Assembly (NCBI GenBank): GCA_039818985.1 | Contig: JBCBSU010000001.1 | Coordinates: forward strand, 1,824,367 to 1,888,366 | DNA from: Pseudomonadota bacterium | GTDB lineage: Bacteria > Pseudomonadota > Alphaproteobacteria > Sphingomonadales > Sphingomonadaceae | Length of the DNA stretch: 64,000 nt | Direction of reading: 5' to 3' | Shown: one piece after another, positions 25,291-35,731 of the stretch | Numbering within the stretch: position 1 is the first letter of the stretch | Layout: each line of letters starts with the position of its first letter | The notes under the pieces: model-generated | What the model saw: the letters and a program-made list of their open reading frames with translations, nothing else | What the model was told of the DNA's origin: nothing | Databases searched by the model: none | Program-made: the position numbers and the translations under genes

Positions 25291-26072
25291 GCCTTACCGA
25301 TCTCGGCATCGCGTTTCTCGTAGTCACGGCGCTGTGGTTTGTCAGCACCGGGCTTGTGGCGACGCTTAACCACCGGCATCGCCAGTCTTTTGGGCGCTCG
25401 CTGGTCATTGCCGGTGTCTGCGCCATTGGTGGCCTGTTGCTGCTGGTGCTGAGCAGTCATTCAACCGCGCCCTGGGCGATTTACACCAGCTTTGTCGGTG
25501 GCCTGCTGATCTGGAGCTGGCACGAGATCAGCTTCCTCACCGGCGCAGTCGCAGGGTCGCATCGTGACCCCTGCCCCGAAGACGCAAAGGGGTGGGAGCG
25601 CTTCTCGCTCGCGACCATGGCACTGATCCACCATGAGGTAGCTCTGGCGATGACCGCCGGCATGCTGCTATCGCTGGCTTGGTTCAGCGAGAATTCGACC
25701 GGTGCGCTGACATTCTCGTTACTGCTGATCTTCCGCCTGTCGTCAAAGTTCAACATCTATCGCGGCGTACCGAATATGAGCACCGAGCTGCTGCCGCGGC
25801 ATCTGGAATATCTCAAGAGCTATTTCGGCCCGAAACGACTTCGCCCGATGCTGATCGTCACCATTTTGGCGATACTCGGTCTGGCTGGCTATTTCGGCTA
25901 TGCCGCCTTCACTGCCAACGTGATTGGCGACACAATTCAGTCGGCGCTGCTCTGCTGTCTGTGCCTGTTGGCGGCACTGGAGCATTTCTTCTTCACCATC
26001 CCGTTTCGGGATTCCGCTTTGTGGCAATGGGCACTGGATGCGCGCGACAAACAACGCTATGACTATAAATGA
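25284..26072 (+). CDS. puhE: Putative photosynthetic complex assembly protein PuhE
   Basis: A 262-residue polytopic membrane protein with about seven hydrophobic spans. The segment [21 protein letters not shown] and the [15 protein letters not shown] motif fit the PuhE family (putative photosynthetic complex assembly protein 2). It lies between acsF and hemA, its standard position. The start overlaps acsF by 7 bases (ATG 25284; GTG 25287 is an alternative). Loss of PuhE affects pigment or complex levels in Rhodobacter. Confidence 0.9.
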   Translation: MVSLTDLGIAFLVVTALWFVSTGLVATLNHRHRQSFGRSLVIAGVCAIGGLLLLVLSSHSTAPWAIYTSFVGGLLIWSWHEISFLTGAVAGSHRDPCPEDAKGWERFSLATMALIHHEVALAMTAGMLLSLAWFSENSTGALTFSLLLIFRLSSKFNIYRGVPNMSTELLPRHLEYLKSYFGPKRLRPMLIVTILAILGLAGYFGYAAFTANVIGDTIQSALLCCLCLLAALEHFFFTIPFRDSALWQWALDARDKQRYDYK

Positions 26073-26089
26073 TAATAAGGAGTGTGGGC

Positions 26090-27310
26090 ATGGATTATGA
26101 GAGCTATTTCGGTGGCGAGTTGCAAGCCGTCCGCGACGAAGGACGCTATCGCATCTTCACCGAGATCGAGCGCAAGGCCGGGGCCTTCCCCCATGCCACA
26201 CGCTATGTCGATGACGGCACCACCGAAGTAACGGTCTGGTGCTCCAATGATTATCTCGGCATGGGGCAGCATCCCAAGGTTACTGCGGCGATGCACGATG
26301 TGATTGACCAATGTGGTGCAGGTGCAGGGGGCACACGCAACATCTCCGGTACCAACCATCATCATGTGTTGCTCGAAAAAGAATTGGCCGACCTGCACAA
26401 CAAGGAAGACGCGCTGCTCTTCACCTCGGGCTATGTCTCCAACTGGGCCGCGCTCGGCACATTGGCAGCCCGTATTCCCGGTTGCGTTGTACTGTCCGAC
26501 GCCCTCAACCATGCCTCGATGATCGAGGGCATCCGCCACAGCCGTGCCGAACGCATGATCTTCGAACATAATTCACCCGAGGATCTCGACAGGAAGCTGG
26601 CCACACTTGACCCCGACCGGCCCAAGCTGGTGGCGTTTGAGAGCGTCTATTCGATGGACGGCGATATCGCACCGATCGCAGAGATTCTCGACGTTTGCGA
26701 GAAGCACAATGCGATGAGCTATATCGATGAAGTCCATGCTGTCGGCCTTTACGGCCCACGCGGCGGTGGTGTTGCCGAACGCGAAGGCCTGATGGACCGG
26801 ATCACCGTGATCGAAGGCACGCTGGGCAAAGCCTTTGGCGTGATGGGCGGTTATATCGCCGCGTCACGCAATCTGTGCGACTATGTCCGCACCTTTGCCA
26901 GCGGCTTCATCTTCACTACCGCCCTGCCCCCGGCCATTGCCGCCGGTGCCTGTGCCAGCATCAGGCATCTGAAGACCAGCAATGTTGAGCGTGAACGTCA
27001 TCAGGAGCGGGTTGCCAAGGTGCGCGGCGCGCTGGACCGTCTCGGCATTCCACATATCGACAATCCCAGCCACATCATCCCGGTGATGGTAGGCGATGCG
27101 CATAAGTGCAAGTTCATTAGCGACTGGCTGATGGACAATCACGGCATCTATGTGCAGCCGATCAACTATCCCACTGTACCGCGTGGTACCGAGCGGCTGC
27201 GCGTGACGCCGTCACCAGTGCACAGTGATGGCGATATCGACCGGTTGCTAAACGCGCTGAGCGAAATCTGGTCGCATTGCGAATTGGCGAGGCGCGATGT
27301 CGCCGCCTAG
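26090..27310 (+). CDS. hemA: 5-aminolevulinate synthase
   Basis: PLP enzyme that condenses glycine with succinyl-CoA, the first tetrapyrrole step of the Shemin pathway in alphaproteobacteria. It is 406 residues. The PLP lysine lies in the [15 protein letters not shown] motif; the glycine-rich [16 protein letters not shown] stretch and the [11 protein letters not shown] motif are typical. ATG 26090 follows an AAGGAG Shine-Dalgarno, and the frame's earlier ATG (26069) overlaps puhE without its own site. It is the last gene of the operon, followed by a terminator. Confidence 0.96.
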   Translation: MDYESYFGGELQAVRDEGRYRIFTEIERKAGAFPHATRYVDDGTTEVTVWCSNDYLGMGQHPKVTAAMHDVIDQCGAGAGGTRNISGTNHHHVLLEKELADLHNKEDALLFTSGYVSNWAALGTLAARIPGCVVLSDALNHASMIEGIRHSRAERMIFEHNSPEDLDRKLATLDPDRPKLVAFESVYSMDGDIAPIAEILDVCEKHNAMSYIDEVHAVGLYGPRGGGVAEREGLMDRITVIEGTLGKAFGVMGGYIAASRNLCDYVRTFASGFIFTTALPPAIAAGACASIRHLKTSNVERERHQERVAKVRGALDRLGIPHIDNPSHIIPVMVGDAHKCKFISDWLMDNHGIYVQPINYPTVPRGTERLRVTPSPVHSDGDIDRLLNALSEIWSHCELARRDVAA

Positions 27311-27353
27311 CGTCAAAGCGCTCTGCGGCGCAAAGCCGCGCTCCACAGAAACA

Positions 27354-27382
27354 AAAAGGGCCGGAGAAACTCCGGCCCTTTT
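27354..27382. terminator. Bidirectional terminator after hemA
   Basis: AAAAGGGCCGGAG and CTCCGGCCCTTTT form a perfect 13-bp stem with an AAA loop. The A- and T-flanks let it work in both directions, ending the bchF-hemA operon and the opposing cytochrome gene. Confidence 0.93.
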
Positions 27383-27405
27383 CTTTGTCTGGATATATCG
27401 TCGGA

Positions 27406-27927
27406 TCAGCTGGGATCTTTCAGATAGGCAATGACATTGGCACGGTCCTGATCATTTGGCAGACCGTTGAAGATCATTTTGGTGCCGGGCAGATAGCCGC
27501 GCGGATCTTTCAGATATTCAAACAGAACATCTTCGGTCCAGGTAATGCCGCTATTGGCGTTGGCAGTGGAATAGCTGAAGCCCTCAACCGAACCGGCCTG
27601 GCGACCGACGATACCGGCGAGCGACGGGCCAACCTTGTTCACGCCTTCCTTGACTTCATGGCAGGTGCGGCACTGGCTGAATACAACCTTGCCGGCAGCC
27701 GCATCACCGGTCAGACCGGCCAGATCGGCACCGCCTTCGGCTTCCGCTTCGGCGCCTTCTTCAGCCGCTTCTTCAGCAGGGGCTTCTTCAGCAGGGGCTT
27801 CTTCTGCAGGAGCTTCGGTTTCCGCAGGCGCTTCGGCCGGTGCTTCGCCACCTTCGGTACCACCGCCGCATGCCGCCAGCAGAGCTGACAGTGCGACCAC
27901 ACTCACTAATCCTGTCGACTTGACCAT
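27406..27927 (-). CDS. Lipid-anchored monohaem cytochrome c (c2-like)
   Basis: A 173-residue exported cytochrome. Signal peptide with lipobox LLAAC (Cys20), then a roughly 50-residue Ala/Pro/Glu linker with repeated EAPAE units, then a class I cytochrome c domain with haem motif CRTCH and the axial Met in PGTKMIFNG. The linker would let the haem domain reach from its lipid anchor. Since pufC is missing, this protein beside the photosynthesis operon is a good candidate donor to the reaction centre. ATG 27927 has a GGGAG Shine-Dalgarno and is preferred over the in-frame ATG four codons earlier. Confidence 0.88.
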   Translation of the reverse strand: MVKSTGLVSVVALSALLAACGGGTEGGEAPAEAPAETEAPAEEAPAEEAPAEEAAEEGAEAEAEGGADLAGLTGDAAAGKVVFSQCRTCHEVKEGVNKVGPSLAGIVGRQAGSVEGFSYSTANANSGITWTEDVLFEYLKDPRGYLPGTKMIFNGLPNDQDRANVIAYLKDPS

Positions 27928-28035
27928 GTTTTCTCCCATCGATTCTTATTGATAAAATAATCAACCACTTAAAAAATTAGCCGAGTTTCCGATACAATAA
28001 AAGACCAGATTGGTCAGAAATATCTAACCATCTGA

Positions 28036-29310
28036 TTAACTATCGTTTTTACTCTCAGTCTCTTGCAGGACCTTGTCCCGTAAATGGTGCACAAAGAGCC
28101 AGATTACAAGGATAACCGGGATCGTCACCGCGCCCATGACGATCTCGGGCAGATAGCCTTTTTCCAGCGCATAGACACCTTTGACCATATAACCGACGAG
28201 CCCGACGAGATAATAGGCCGCGGCGATCACCGACAGCCCCTCGACCAGCGTCTGCAACCGCAGCTGCAAATTGGTCGATCGTTCCATAGACTTTGTAAGG
28301 CTGAGATTCTGGGCCTTGATCCGGGTATCGATACGCACGTCGAGCGTGTGCATCACCCGCGATATACGCTCGGCAATACGCGCCAGGCGTGACTGGAATG
28401 TGGCACAGGTCCGCGCCGCCGGGACCAGCCGCCGTTCGGTAAATTCCGCCAGCGTCTGATAACCCTCAACCGCCACGATATCGAGCGCCTGCAAACGGTC
28501 CGACGCGACCTCGGCATAAGCTGCGGTCGCGCTGAGCCGGAAGCCGCTGGCCGACCGGATCAGTTCGAGGCGTGACGAGATATCGGCAAGCTGCTGCAGC
28601 AGCATATCATCGTCGTCATCGTCAGCCGCACGGGCCACACGCTCGGCATGTTGCGACAGCTGCTGCTCCAGCTCGTCGACCTGCGGCCCGTATTTCTGCA
28701 CCGTGGGAAAACCCATCAGCGCCATATTGCGATAATTGCCCAGCTCCTGCACCCGCTGGATGATGCGGCCACGCTCATTGTCCGAAACAGTACCGCCCGA
28801 TACCAGCAGCCTGCCAAAGCCGTCCCTGTGGATGCCGAAATCAGACCAGATGCGCATGCCGCGATTGACATCGCAGCACACAATATCACGATCATTCAGA
28901 CCCATCGTCTCCAGATGGGTTTCCAGTTCTTTGCCTCCGGGCACCACCTTGATCCGCGTCGCGCGCAATATGGCACCGGGCCATTGTTCGAGCCAATGGA
29001 GATAGGGATCGGAAAGCTTCGTCGGCATATTGCCGGGAAGGATCAGCGTCAGGGTGCTCGCTTCGGTATGACGTTCCCAGAGAACATACAGTCCATTGCC
29101 ATTATCGCCGGTGGCGCTGCGCGGGCTGAGATGCCAGTCTTTGAAATCCGGCCGGCCATTGACCAGATGCTGGTCCTCATCATGGCGCTGTTGCTGGTCG
29201 ATCAGCACGACCCATTGATAAATCTCGCAATTATCGGACACCGGCGCAAAGCGGCGCAGGTTCATCTCGTCCACGGCCCATTGCCGCAATGGATGGTCAT
29301 TCCTGGCCAT
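28036..29310 (-). CDS. DUF3422 membrane-anchored protein
   Basis: A protein of about 424 residues of the DUF3422 family (COG4949, predicted membrane-anchored). It has the N-terminal DHPLRQWAVDEMNLRRF signature, a long cytoplasmic region with coiled-coil character (about 200-340), the NLQLRLQTLVEGLSVIAAAYY motif and two C-terminal membrane spans. Function unknown. ATG 29310 is favoured because AAGGGGG precedes it at good spacing; ATG 29328 is possible. It is a neighbour of photosynthesis genes but is also found in non-phototrophs. Confidence 0.88.
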   Translation of the reverse strand: MARNDHPLRQWAVDEMNLRRFAPVSDNCEIYQWVVLIDQQQRHDEDQHLVNGRPDFKDWHLSPRSATGDNGNGLYVLWERHTEASTLTLILPGNMPTKLSDPYLHWLEQWPGAILRATRIKVVPGGKELETHLETMGLNDRDIVCCDVNRGMRIWSDFGIHRDGFGRLLVSGGTVSDNERGRIIQRVQELGNYRNMALMGFPTVQKYGPQVDELEQQLSQHAERVARAADDDDDDMLLQQLADISSRLELIRSASGFRLSATAAYAEVASDRLQALDIVAVEGYQTLAEFTERRLVPAARTCATFQSRLARIAERISRVMHTLDVRIDTRIKAQNLSLTKSMERSTNLQLRLQTLVEGLSVIAAAYYLVGLVGYMVKGVYALEKGYLPEIVMGAVTIPVILVIWLFVHHLRDKVLQETESKNDS

Positions 29311-29429
29311 CTGGCCATCCCCCTTCATATGCTTTCCCCTGTCGGCATCATGTCCGTCCGGTTATAGCCGATCCCGTGACGATAGCGGAGGTTATCTGCT
29401 ATCACCGGTTCAGAGTCAGGATCACCGCC

Positions 29430-30449
29430 ATGGTTGATAGCATAACCGCCGAAACGCCTTCCGGTTCCGGAAAACGCATATTCGTGCTTGGCAGCACCGG
29501 GACGATTGGCCGCGCCACTGTGCGCGCGCTGCTCGAACGTGGACATCAGGTGGTGTGTTTTCTGCGCAGAAAACCCGATGTCGCTGACCAGCCTGCACCG
29601 TCGGAATTATCGGGTGCGATTCTGCGCTTCGGCGATCCGACAGACGCGCAATCGCTCGGCGATGAGGGCTTTTGCAGCGAGCATTTCGACGCGCTGGTCT
29701 CCTGCCTCGCCTCGCGCACCGGGGCGCCAAAGGATGCTTGGGCTATCGACTATCAGGCGCATATTGACGCGCTGGCGACGGCCAAAAGAGTCGGCGTGCC
29801 GCATATGGTGCTGCTCTCGGCGATCTGTGTGCAAAAGCCCGAATTGGCGTTTCAGCATGCCAAACTGGCTTTTGAAAAGACGCTGATGGAGTCGGGGATC
29901 ACATGGTCGATCGTGCGTCCAACCGCCTTTTTCAAATCGCTGTCGGGACAGATTGAGCGCGTGCGGCGGGGCAAGCCGTTCCTGCTGTTCGGTGATGGCA
30001 CGCTGACCGCCTGCAAGCCGATCAGCGATGATGATCTGGCGCATTTCATCGCCGACTGTCTGGACGATCCGGCATTGCATAACCGGATATTGCCCATTGG
30101 CGGCCCCGGACCGGCCATCACGCCGCGGCAACAAGGCGAAAAGCTGTTCGAACTGCTCGGCAAGGCACCAAATTACAAACAGGTTCCGGTGGCGATGCTC
30201 AGCACCATTATCGTGCTACTGAGAATAGCCGGATGGCTGATCCCCGCAGCGGCAGAAAAGGCCGAGCTAGCACGGATCGGTCGCTATTATGCCACCGAAT
30301 CGATGCTGGTGCTAAACCCCGAGACCGGAGAATATGACGCTGATGCAACGCCCGAATATGGCGAGGAAACGCTGTTCGACTTTTACGCCCGTATGGTCGC
30401 CGGGGAAGCGGAAAGCGATCTCGGCGACCATGCGGTGTTTCAGTCCTGA
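29430..30449 (+). CDS. bciA: Divinyl (proto)chlorophyllide 8-vinyl reductase
   Basis: NADPH-dependent atypical short-chain dehydrogenase that reduces the C8 vinyl of divinyl chlorophyllide intermediates. It is 339 residues. The N-terminal Rossmann motif VLGSTGTIGRATVRALLERGH lies at about residues 18-38; HMVLLSAICVQKPELAFQ and WSIVRPTAFFKSLSGQ follow, as in BciA. Start ATG 29430 is chosen at the beginning of family resemblance. The 3' end overlaps the convergent YbaN-like gene by 10 bases. Confidence 0.93.
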   Translation: MVDSITAETPSGSGKRIFVLGSTGTIGRATVRALLERGHQVVCFLRRKPDVADQPAPSELSGAILRFGDPTDAQSLGDEGFCSEHFDALVSCLASRTGAPKDAWAIDYQAHIDALATAKRVGVPHMVLLSAICVQKPELAFQHAKLAFEKTLMESGITWSIVRPTAFFKSLSGQIERVRRGKPFLLFGDGTLTACKPISDDDLAHFIADCLDDPALHNRILPIGGPGPAITPRQQGEKLFELLGKAPNYKQVPVAMLSTIIVLLRIAGWLIPAAAEKAELARIGRYYATESMLVLNPETGEYDADATPEYGEETLFDFYARMVAGEAESDLGDHAVFQS

Positions 30450-30850
30450 GCTTCATCCTTCGATGAGATTTCCGCCTTGTCCGCCACAACGCTCGGTCGG
30501 GTCAGAATAAACAGTGCGGCGGCAGACAGTACGACCAACTGGATGATAATCACCGTTTGCGGCACCGCCAGGGCGAGCGATACAGCCAGCACCGTGATCA
30601 TCGATATGATACTGAGTGTCTTTGCCTTGCGGCTGATCGCGCCATGGTCGCGCCAGTCGGCAATAAGCGGCCCGAATATACGGTGTTGCAGCAGCCATTC
30701 ATGGAAACGCTGCGATGAGCGGGCAAAGGCAAAAGCCGCCAACAGGACGAAGGGTGTCGTCGGTAGCAGCGGTAGAAAAACACCAATCGCGCCCAGCGAC
30801 AGTGCAAAGGCACCGATCATAAACCAGAAAAGGCGCAATGGTTTTGACAT
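30440..30850 (-). CDS. DUF454 (YbaN-like) inner membrane protein
   Basis: A 136-residue protein with two N-terminal spans and a C-terminal pair. The family signature LGAIGVFLPLLPTTPFVLLAAFAFARSS is clear, as is HEWLLQHRIFGPLI. Function unknown; members are widespread, often near haem or respiratory genes. ATG 30850 starts at the family N-terminus; the longer frame adds an unrelated stretch. Confidence 0.88.
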   Translation of the reverse strand: MSKPLRLFWFMIGAFALSLGAIGVFLPLLPTTPFVLLAAFAFARSSQRFHEWLLQHRIFGPLIADWRDHGAISRKAKTLSIISMITVLAVSLALAVPQTVIIIQLVVLSAAALFILTRPSVVADKAEISSKDEAQD

Positions 30851-31041
30851 TGAAAGGCTTTCTGCTGGCCGGACCAAGCTGCACAATGACCGCCAGCTAT
30901 GGACGATATCGGACATTGGCGCCACTTTTTGTCCGGGTCGAATTTAGACGAATGACATTCTGTCTTTGACGAAGGCGCACGCCAGTGCCTTGCTCTAGGT
31001 GTATTACCTATGCATAACGCTCTCGGTTTCCCAATGAGAGA

Positions 31042-31938
31042 ATGATCATGCTCGAACTGCAGAATGTCACCCATATCTACCCCAATGGCACCCGGGCGCT
31101 GGACAATGTCACCCTGTCCATACCCAAGGGCATGTACGGACTGCTGGGCCCCAATGGCGCGGGAAAATCGACACTGATGCGGACCGTGGCGACACTGCAG
31201 ACACCAACACAGGGCTCTATCCAGTTCGGCAATATCGACATTTTGCAACAGCCCGAAGCACTGCGCGAGCGGCTCGGCTATCTGCCGCAGGATTTTGGCG
31301 TTTATCCGCGCGTTTCGGCTTATGACATGCTCGACCATATGGCGGTTCTCAAGGGGATTGCCTCACGCGCCGACCGCAAGGCGACGGTCGAGACATTGCT
31401 CAACCAGACCAATTTGTGGGGCGTGCGCAAAAAAGCGATTGCCGGTTTTTCCGGCGGCATGCGCCAGCGTTTCGGCATCGCCCAGGCGCTGATCGGCAAT
31501 CCCGAGTTGATCATTGTCGATGAACCCACTGCCGGGCTCGACCCGGAGGAACGCAACCGCTTCCTCAACCTGCTGGCGGAAATTGGCGAAAATGTGGTCA
31601 TCATCCTGTCGACTCATATTGTCGAGGATGTCGCGGATCTCTGTCCCAATATGGCCGTCATCGCCAATGGTCGCATCCAGCTGCAAGGCGCACCGCTCGA
31701 TCTGATCGCACAGACACAGGGCAGCGTCTGGTCGAAAACCATCAAACGCGACGAGCTGGAGGACTATCGCGCCAGATATCAGGTGATATCGACGCGGCTA
31801 TTTGCCGGGGCGACGATCATTAACATCCTCTCTGCCGAGGATCCGGGCAATGGCTTCGCCTCGGTCAATGGCGGCCTCGAAGATGTCTATTTCTCGACCC
31901 TGGCCAGAACCCGCAGCGACAGCGCGGCAGCGGCCTGA
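31042..31938 (+). CDS. ABC transporter ATP-binding protein
   Basis: A 298-residue ABC ATPase: Walker A GPNGAGKST (about 36-44), signature FSGGMRQRFG, Walker B LIIVDEPTAGLDPEE and a C-terminal extension of about 75 residues. It is followed after 11 bases by a permease fused to a peptidase, so the two likely form one transporter. The substrate is unknown. Confidence 0.95.
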   Translation: MIMLELQNVTHIYPNGTRALDNVTLSIPKGMYGLLGPNGAGKSTLMRTVATLQTPTQGSIQFGNIDILQQPEALRERLGYLPQDFGVYPRVSAYDMLDHMAVLKGIASRADRKATVETLLNQTNLWGVRKKAIAGFSGGMRQRFGIAQALIGNPELIIVDEPTAGLDPEERNRFLNLLAEIGENVVIILSTHIVEDVADLCPNMAVIANGRIQLQGAPLDLIAQTQGSVWSKTIKRDELEDYRARYQVISTRLFAGATIINILSAEDPGNGFASVNGGLEDVYFSTLARTRSDSAAAA

Positions 31939-31949
31939 AGCGGAGAGAA

Positions 31950-34900
31950 GTGATGTTCGCAAAAATTGCTACTTTCGAGCTGCGTTACCAGCTGAAAAAC
32001 CCGGTCTTCTGGGTAGTCTCCATCCTGTTCTTTCTGCTGACATTCGGCGCGATGACGGTCGATGGTATACAGATTGGCAGCGGCGGCAATGTCAATGCCA
32101 ACAGCCCCGTTGCCATCATCCGGATTCACCTGATCCAGACGCTTTTCTTTATGTTTGTGACCACCGCCTTTGTCGCCAATGTCATTGTCCGCGATGATGA
32201 GAGCGGTTTCGGACCAATGGTGCGATCCACGCGCGTCAGAAAGTTCGATTATCTCATCGGTCGTTTCGCCGGAGCCTTTCTGGCGGCTTCGATTGCGTTT
32301 CTGACAGTCCCAATCGCCATCTGGCTCGGGTCGCTAATGCCATGGCTTGACCCGGAAACACTCGGCCCCAACCGGTTCAGCCACTATGCCTTTGCCTATA
32401 TTGTCATGGCTTTGCCGGGCATCTTCCTGACATCATGCATTTTCTTCGCCGTAGCGACACTGACCCGCTCGATGATGTACAGCTATCTCGGCGTGGTGGT
32501 GCTGCTTGTGCTCTATATCGTGTTCAACGTCAGCACCGACAACATGCCCGAGCTGCGCGACCTCACCGGCTATGCCGATCCTTTCGGTATCGCCGCTTTC
32601 AACAATGTCATCCGGTACTGGACAGCCAGCGAGTCCAACAGCCTGGTGCCGCCCATGGGCGGTGTCATCCTGTGGAACAGGCTGATCTGGATTGGCTTTT
32701 CACTGCTTTGTCTGGCGTTCGCCTATCGCTGGTTCAGTTTTGCCGAACGCGGCGTTTCCGCCCGCAAAGCCAAGCGACAGGCCAAAAAGGCGGCGAAGCT
32801 TGCCACCGTTAAACCCCTGCTGGTCGAGCATCTGCCTGATGGCAATGTCAACGCCGCCGCCTGGGCGCATCTGGTGTCGCGCACCCGTTTCGAAATGGTT
32901 CAGGTGTTCAAAAGCCCGGCCTTTGTCGTTTTACTGATCATCGGACTGTTCAACGCCAGCGCCGCGCTGATGTTCACTAATGAGATTTACGGCACGCCCT
33001 CGCGACCGCTCACCTTTGTGCTGCTGATCGACCTGATCGGCGCCTTCGGCATCATCCCGTTGATCATCGCCATCTATTATGCCGGCGAGCTGGTGTGGCG
33101 TGACCGCGACCGCAAAATGCACGAGATTATCGATTCCACGCCGCTCCCCAACTGGGCCTATATGGTTCCCAAGACGATTGCCGTGTCCGGCGTTCTGTTT
33201 GCTACTATTCTTATATCGATGATCGCAGCGGTGCTGATCCAGCTGGCGCGTGGCTTTACCGACGTCGCGCTGGACCAGTATGTCATGTGGTATCTGCTGC
33301 CCTGGGGCGTCGACATGATCATCCTCGCGGTGCTGGCGGTGTTCGTCCAGGCGTTGAGCCCGAACAAATATGTCGGCTGGGCGATCATGGTGCTCTATCT
33401 CGTTGCAACCATCACATTCTCCGCAATCGGTCTTGAACACCCGCTCTACCTCTACGGCAATGCCGCCCCCAGCCCTCTATTCTCCGATCTCAACGGCAAT
33501 AATGTCAACGGCATGGTCGGCTGGTGGTTGCGCCTCTATTGGGGTGCCATCGCCGTTATCCTCGCGGCACTGGCGCATCTGCTGTGGCGCCGGGGGACCG
33601 AGGTCAACCTGCTGCCACGACTGCGCCAACTGCCACGGCGTCTGGTCAGCGCCACCGGCGCACTGATCCTCGGTGCCGGCCTCACCGCTGCCAGCAGCGG
33701 TGCGTTCATCTACAACAACACCAATGTCATGAACGATTTCCTCACCCAGTCCGACCGCGAGCAGCGGCTGGCTGACTATGAGAAGAAATATCTCAAATAT
33801 GAGGATATCAGACAACCATCGACGACCGATATCACGCTGAAGGTCGATATCTATCCCGAACAAAAGCGCATGACCGCCTCGGGCACCATGGTGATTGTCA
33901 ACGATACCGGTGCGCCGGTGGAAGCGCTGCATGTGCGCTTCCCCGATACGCAGGTTAAGGTCGAGTCGATAACCATCGCCGATAGCAGCATCACACTCGA
34001 CGATCCGGCGATGAAATACTGGATCTACGCCCTCGATACGCCGATGGCAGAGGGCGAGACCCGTACCGTCAGTTTTGAAACATCGCGTGAGCAGCGCGGT
34101 TTCCGCGCCAGCGGCAATGACACCCGGCTGGTGCGCAACGGTACCTTCCTCAACAACAGTGAATTTGCACCGCAGCTCGGCATGGATCGCAATGGTCTGT
34201 TGCAGGACCGCCAGACGCGGCGCGAATATGGCCTTGCACCGGAACTGCGCCAGGCCAAGCTGGAAGATGAGAGTGCCCGCGAGAAAAACTATGTCGCCAA
34301 TGCCGACTGGGTGACATCCGACATTACCGTATCGACCCATAAGGACCAGACGCCGATTGCTCCGGGCAGCAAGGTATCGGATGAAATCCGCGGTGACCGG
34401 CGGGTTGCACGCTTTGTTTCCGAGCAGCCGATACTGGCCTTCTTCTCGGTCCAGTCAGCGGAATATGCGGTTAAGGAACGCGAGGCCGATGGTGTCGATA
34501 TTGCGGTCTATTATCACCCCAAACATGATTATAATGTCGACATCATGCTCAATGCGATCGAGGCGTCGCTGGCCTATTACAAGGCCAATTTCGGTCCCTA
34601 TCAGTTCGATTATGCCCGGATCATCGAGTTTCCCGGTTATGACACCTTCGCCCAGGCCTTTGCCGGCACGGTGCCCTATTCCGAGCGGCTTGGCTTTATC
34701 GCCGATAACAGTGACCCGAACGCGATCGACTATGTCACCTATGTCACCGCGCATGAATTCGGCCATCAATATTGGGCCCATCAGCTGATCAGCGCCGACC
34801 AGCAGGGCGGTACGTTGCTGATCGAGACGCTGGCGCAATATTCGGCGCTGATGGTGATGAAAGACATGTACGGCGAGGACCAGATCCGTCGCTTCCTGAA

Positions 34901-35546
34901 ATATGAGCTTGATCGCTATCTGTCGGCGCGCGGCAGCGAGGTGATCGAGGAACTTCCGCTCAACCGCGTCGAGAATCAGGGCTATATCCATTATCGCAAA
35001 GGCGCGGTGGTGATGTATCTGCTGCAGGACCGTCTGGGCGAGGACCGGGTCAATGCCATGCTCGCCGGGCTGCTCGATCAGTACCGCTTCAAAAGCCAGC
35101 CCTATGCCAATTCCTACGATCTGGTCGATGGCTTCAAATCGCTGGCACGCAACCAGCTCGAGCACCAGCTTGTGACCGATATGCTGGAGAAGATCACTAT
35201 TTACGACCTCAAGGCCGACAGTGTCGACGTGCGTGAGATGGATGATGGCAGCTTCGAAACGACACTCACCATTGTTGCCGAGAAGTTTTACGCCGATGGC
35301 CAGGGCAAGGAAACAAAAGCCCGTCTCGATGACAGCATCGATGTCGGTCTGTTTACCGCCCGTCCCGGGCTCGGTGCCTTTGGCAAGGCGGACGTGCTTT
35401 CGATGCAGCGCCAGCCGGTCAGGTCGGGACGCCAGCAGATCACTATCCGGACATCGCAAAAACCGGAATATGTCGGCATCGACCCCTATAATAAATATAT
35501 CGACCGCAACAGCGATGACAATGTGATCGCCGTGACCGCGTCATAA
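31950..35546 (+). CDS. ABC-2 type permease fused to M1-family metallopeptidase
   Basis: A 1198-residue protein. Residues 1-580 contain two blocks of about six membrane spans each (ABC-2 permease type, with the opening FELRYQLKNPVFW). From about 610 onward comes an aminopeptidase-N-like (M1) domain with zinc motif HEFGHQYWAH (about 930) and the downstream glutamate in LIETLAQYS. A GAMEN-type motif is not obvious. Such permease-peptidase fusions are known in bacteria, usually with unassigned substrate. The peptidase may act on, or sense, an exported peptide; this is inference. The ATPase is encoded just upstream. Confidence 0.9.
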   Translation: MMFAKIATFELRYQLKNPVFWVVSILFFLLTFGAMTVDGIQIGSGGNVNANSPVAIIRIHLIQTLFFMFVTTAFVANVIVRDDESGFGPMVRSTRVRKFDYLIGRFAGAFLAASIAFLTVPIAIWLGSLMPWLDPETLGPNRFSHYAFAYIVMALPGIFLTSCIFFAVATLTRSMMYSYLGVVVLLVLYIVFNVSTDNMPELRDLTGYADPFGIAAFNNVIRYWTASESNSLVPPMGGVILWNRLIWIGFSLLCLAFAYRWFSFAERGVSARKAKRQAKKAAKLATVKPLLVEHLPDGNVNAAAWAHLVSRTRFEMVQVFKSPAFVVLLIIGLFNASAALMFTNEIYGTPSRPLTFVLLIDLIGAFGIIPLIIAIYYAGELVWRDRDRKMHEIIDSTPLPNWAYMVPKTIAVSGVLFATILISMIAAVLIQLARGFTDVALDQYVMWYLLPWGVDMIILAVLAVFVQALSPNKYVGWAIMVLYLVATITFSAIGLEHPLYLYGNAAPSPLFSDLNGNNVNGMVGWWLRLYWGAIAVILAALAHLLWRRGTEVNLLPRLRQLPRRLVSATGALILGAGLTAASSGAFIYNNTNVMNDFLTQSDREQRLADYEKKYLKYEDIRQPSTTDITLKVDIYPEQKRMTASGTMVIVNDTGAPVEALHVRFPDTQVKVESITIADSSITLDDPAMKYWIYALDTPMAEGETRTVSFETSREQRGFRASGNDTRLVRNGTFLNNSEFAPQLGMDRNGLLQDRQTRREYGLAPELRQAKLEDESAREKNYVANADWVTSDITVSTHKDQTPIAPGSKVSDEIRGDRRVARFVSEQPILAFFSVQSAEYAVKEREADGVDIAVYYHPKHDYNVDIMLNAIEASLAYYKANFGPYQFDYARIIEFPGYDTFAQAFAGTVPYSERLGFIADNSDPNAIDYVTYVTAHEFGHQYWAHQLISADQQGGTLLIETLAQYSALMVMKDMYGEDQIRRFLKYELDRYLSARGSEVIEELPLNRVENQGYIHYRKGAVVMYLLQDRLGEDRVNAMLAGLLDQYRFKSQPYANSYDLVDGFKSLARNQLEHQLVTDMLEKITIYDLKADSVDVREMDDGSFETTLTIVAEKFYADGQGKETKARLDDSIDVGLFTARPGLGAFGKADVLSMQRQPVRSGRQQITIRTSQKPEYVGIDPYNKYIDRNSDDNVIAVTAS

Positions 35547-35661
35547 CCCCGTGCAGAGGTCGATTTCTGTTTGATCTCTACCGGATGAGCGCCTCGTCTT
35601 TATCGCCTTTTGGACCATCGCCAAAGTCTTGCGGTGGCACAGGCGGGAACATCTGCTGGAC

Positions 35662-35690
35662 TTGTCGACAACCGTCTGTTTCTATAGACA
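35662..35690. promoter_or_regulatory. Palindrome and degenerate PpsR site before pucC
   Basis: TTGTCGACAA (35662-35671) is a perfect palindrome. CGTCTGTTTCTATAGACA (35673-35690) is CGT-N12-ACA, the same T-to-C variant of the PpsR consensus seen in one half of the bchF operator. It lies 42-59 bases before the pucC GTG. Confidence 0.55.
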
Positions 35691-35731
35691 ATTCAGGATA
35701 GTCGCCAAGACGATCAGCAGAGGCCGCCAGT

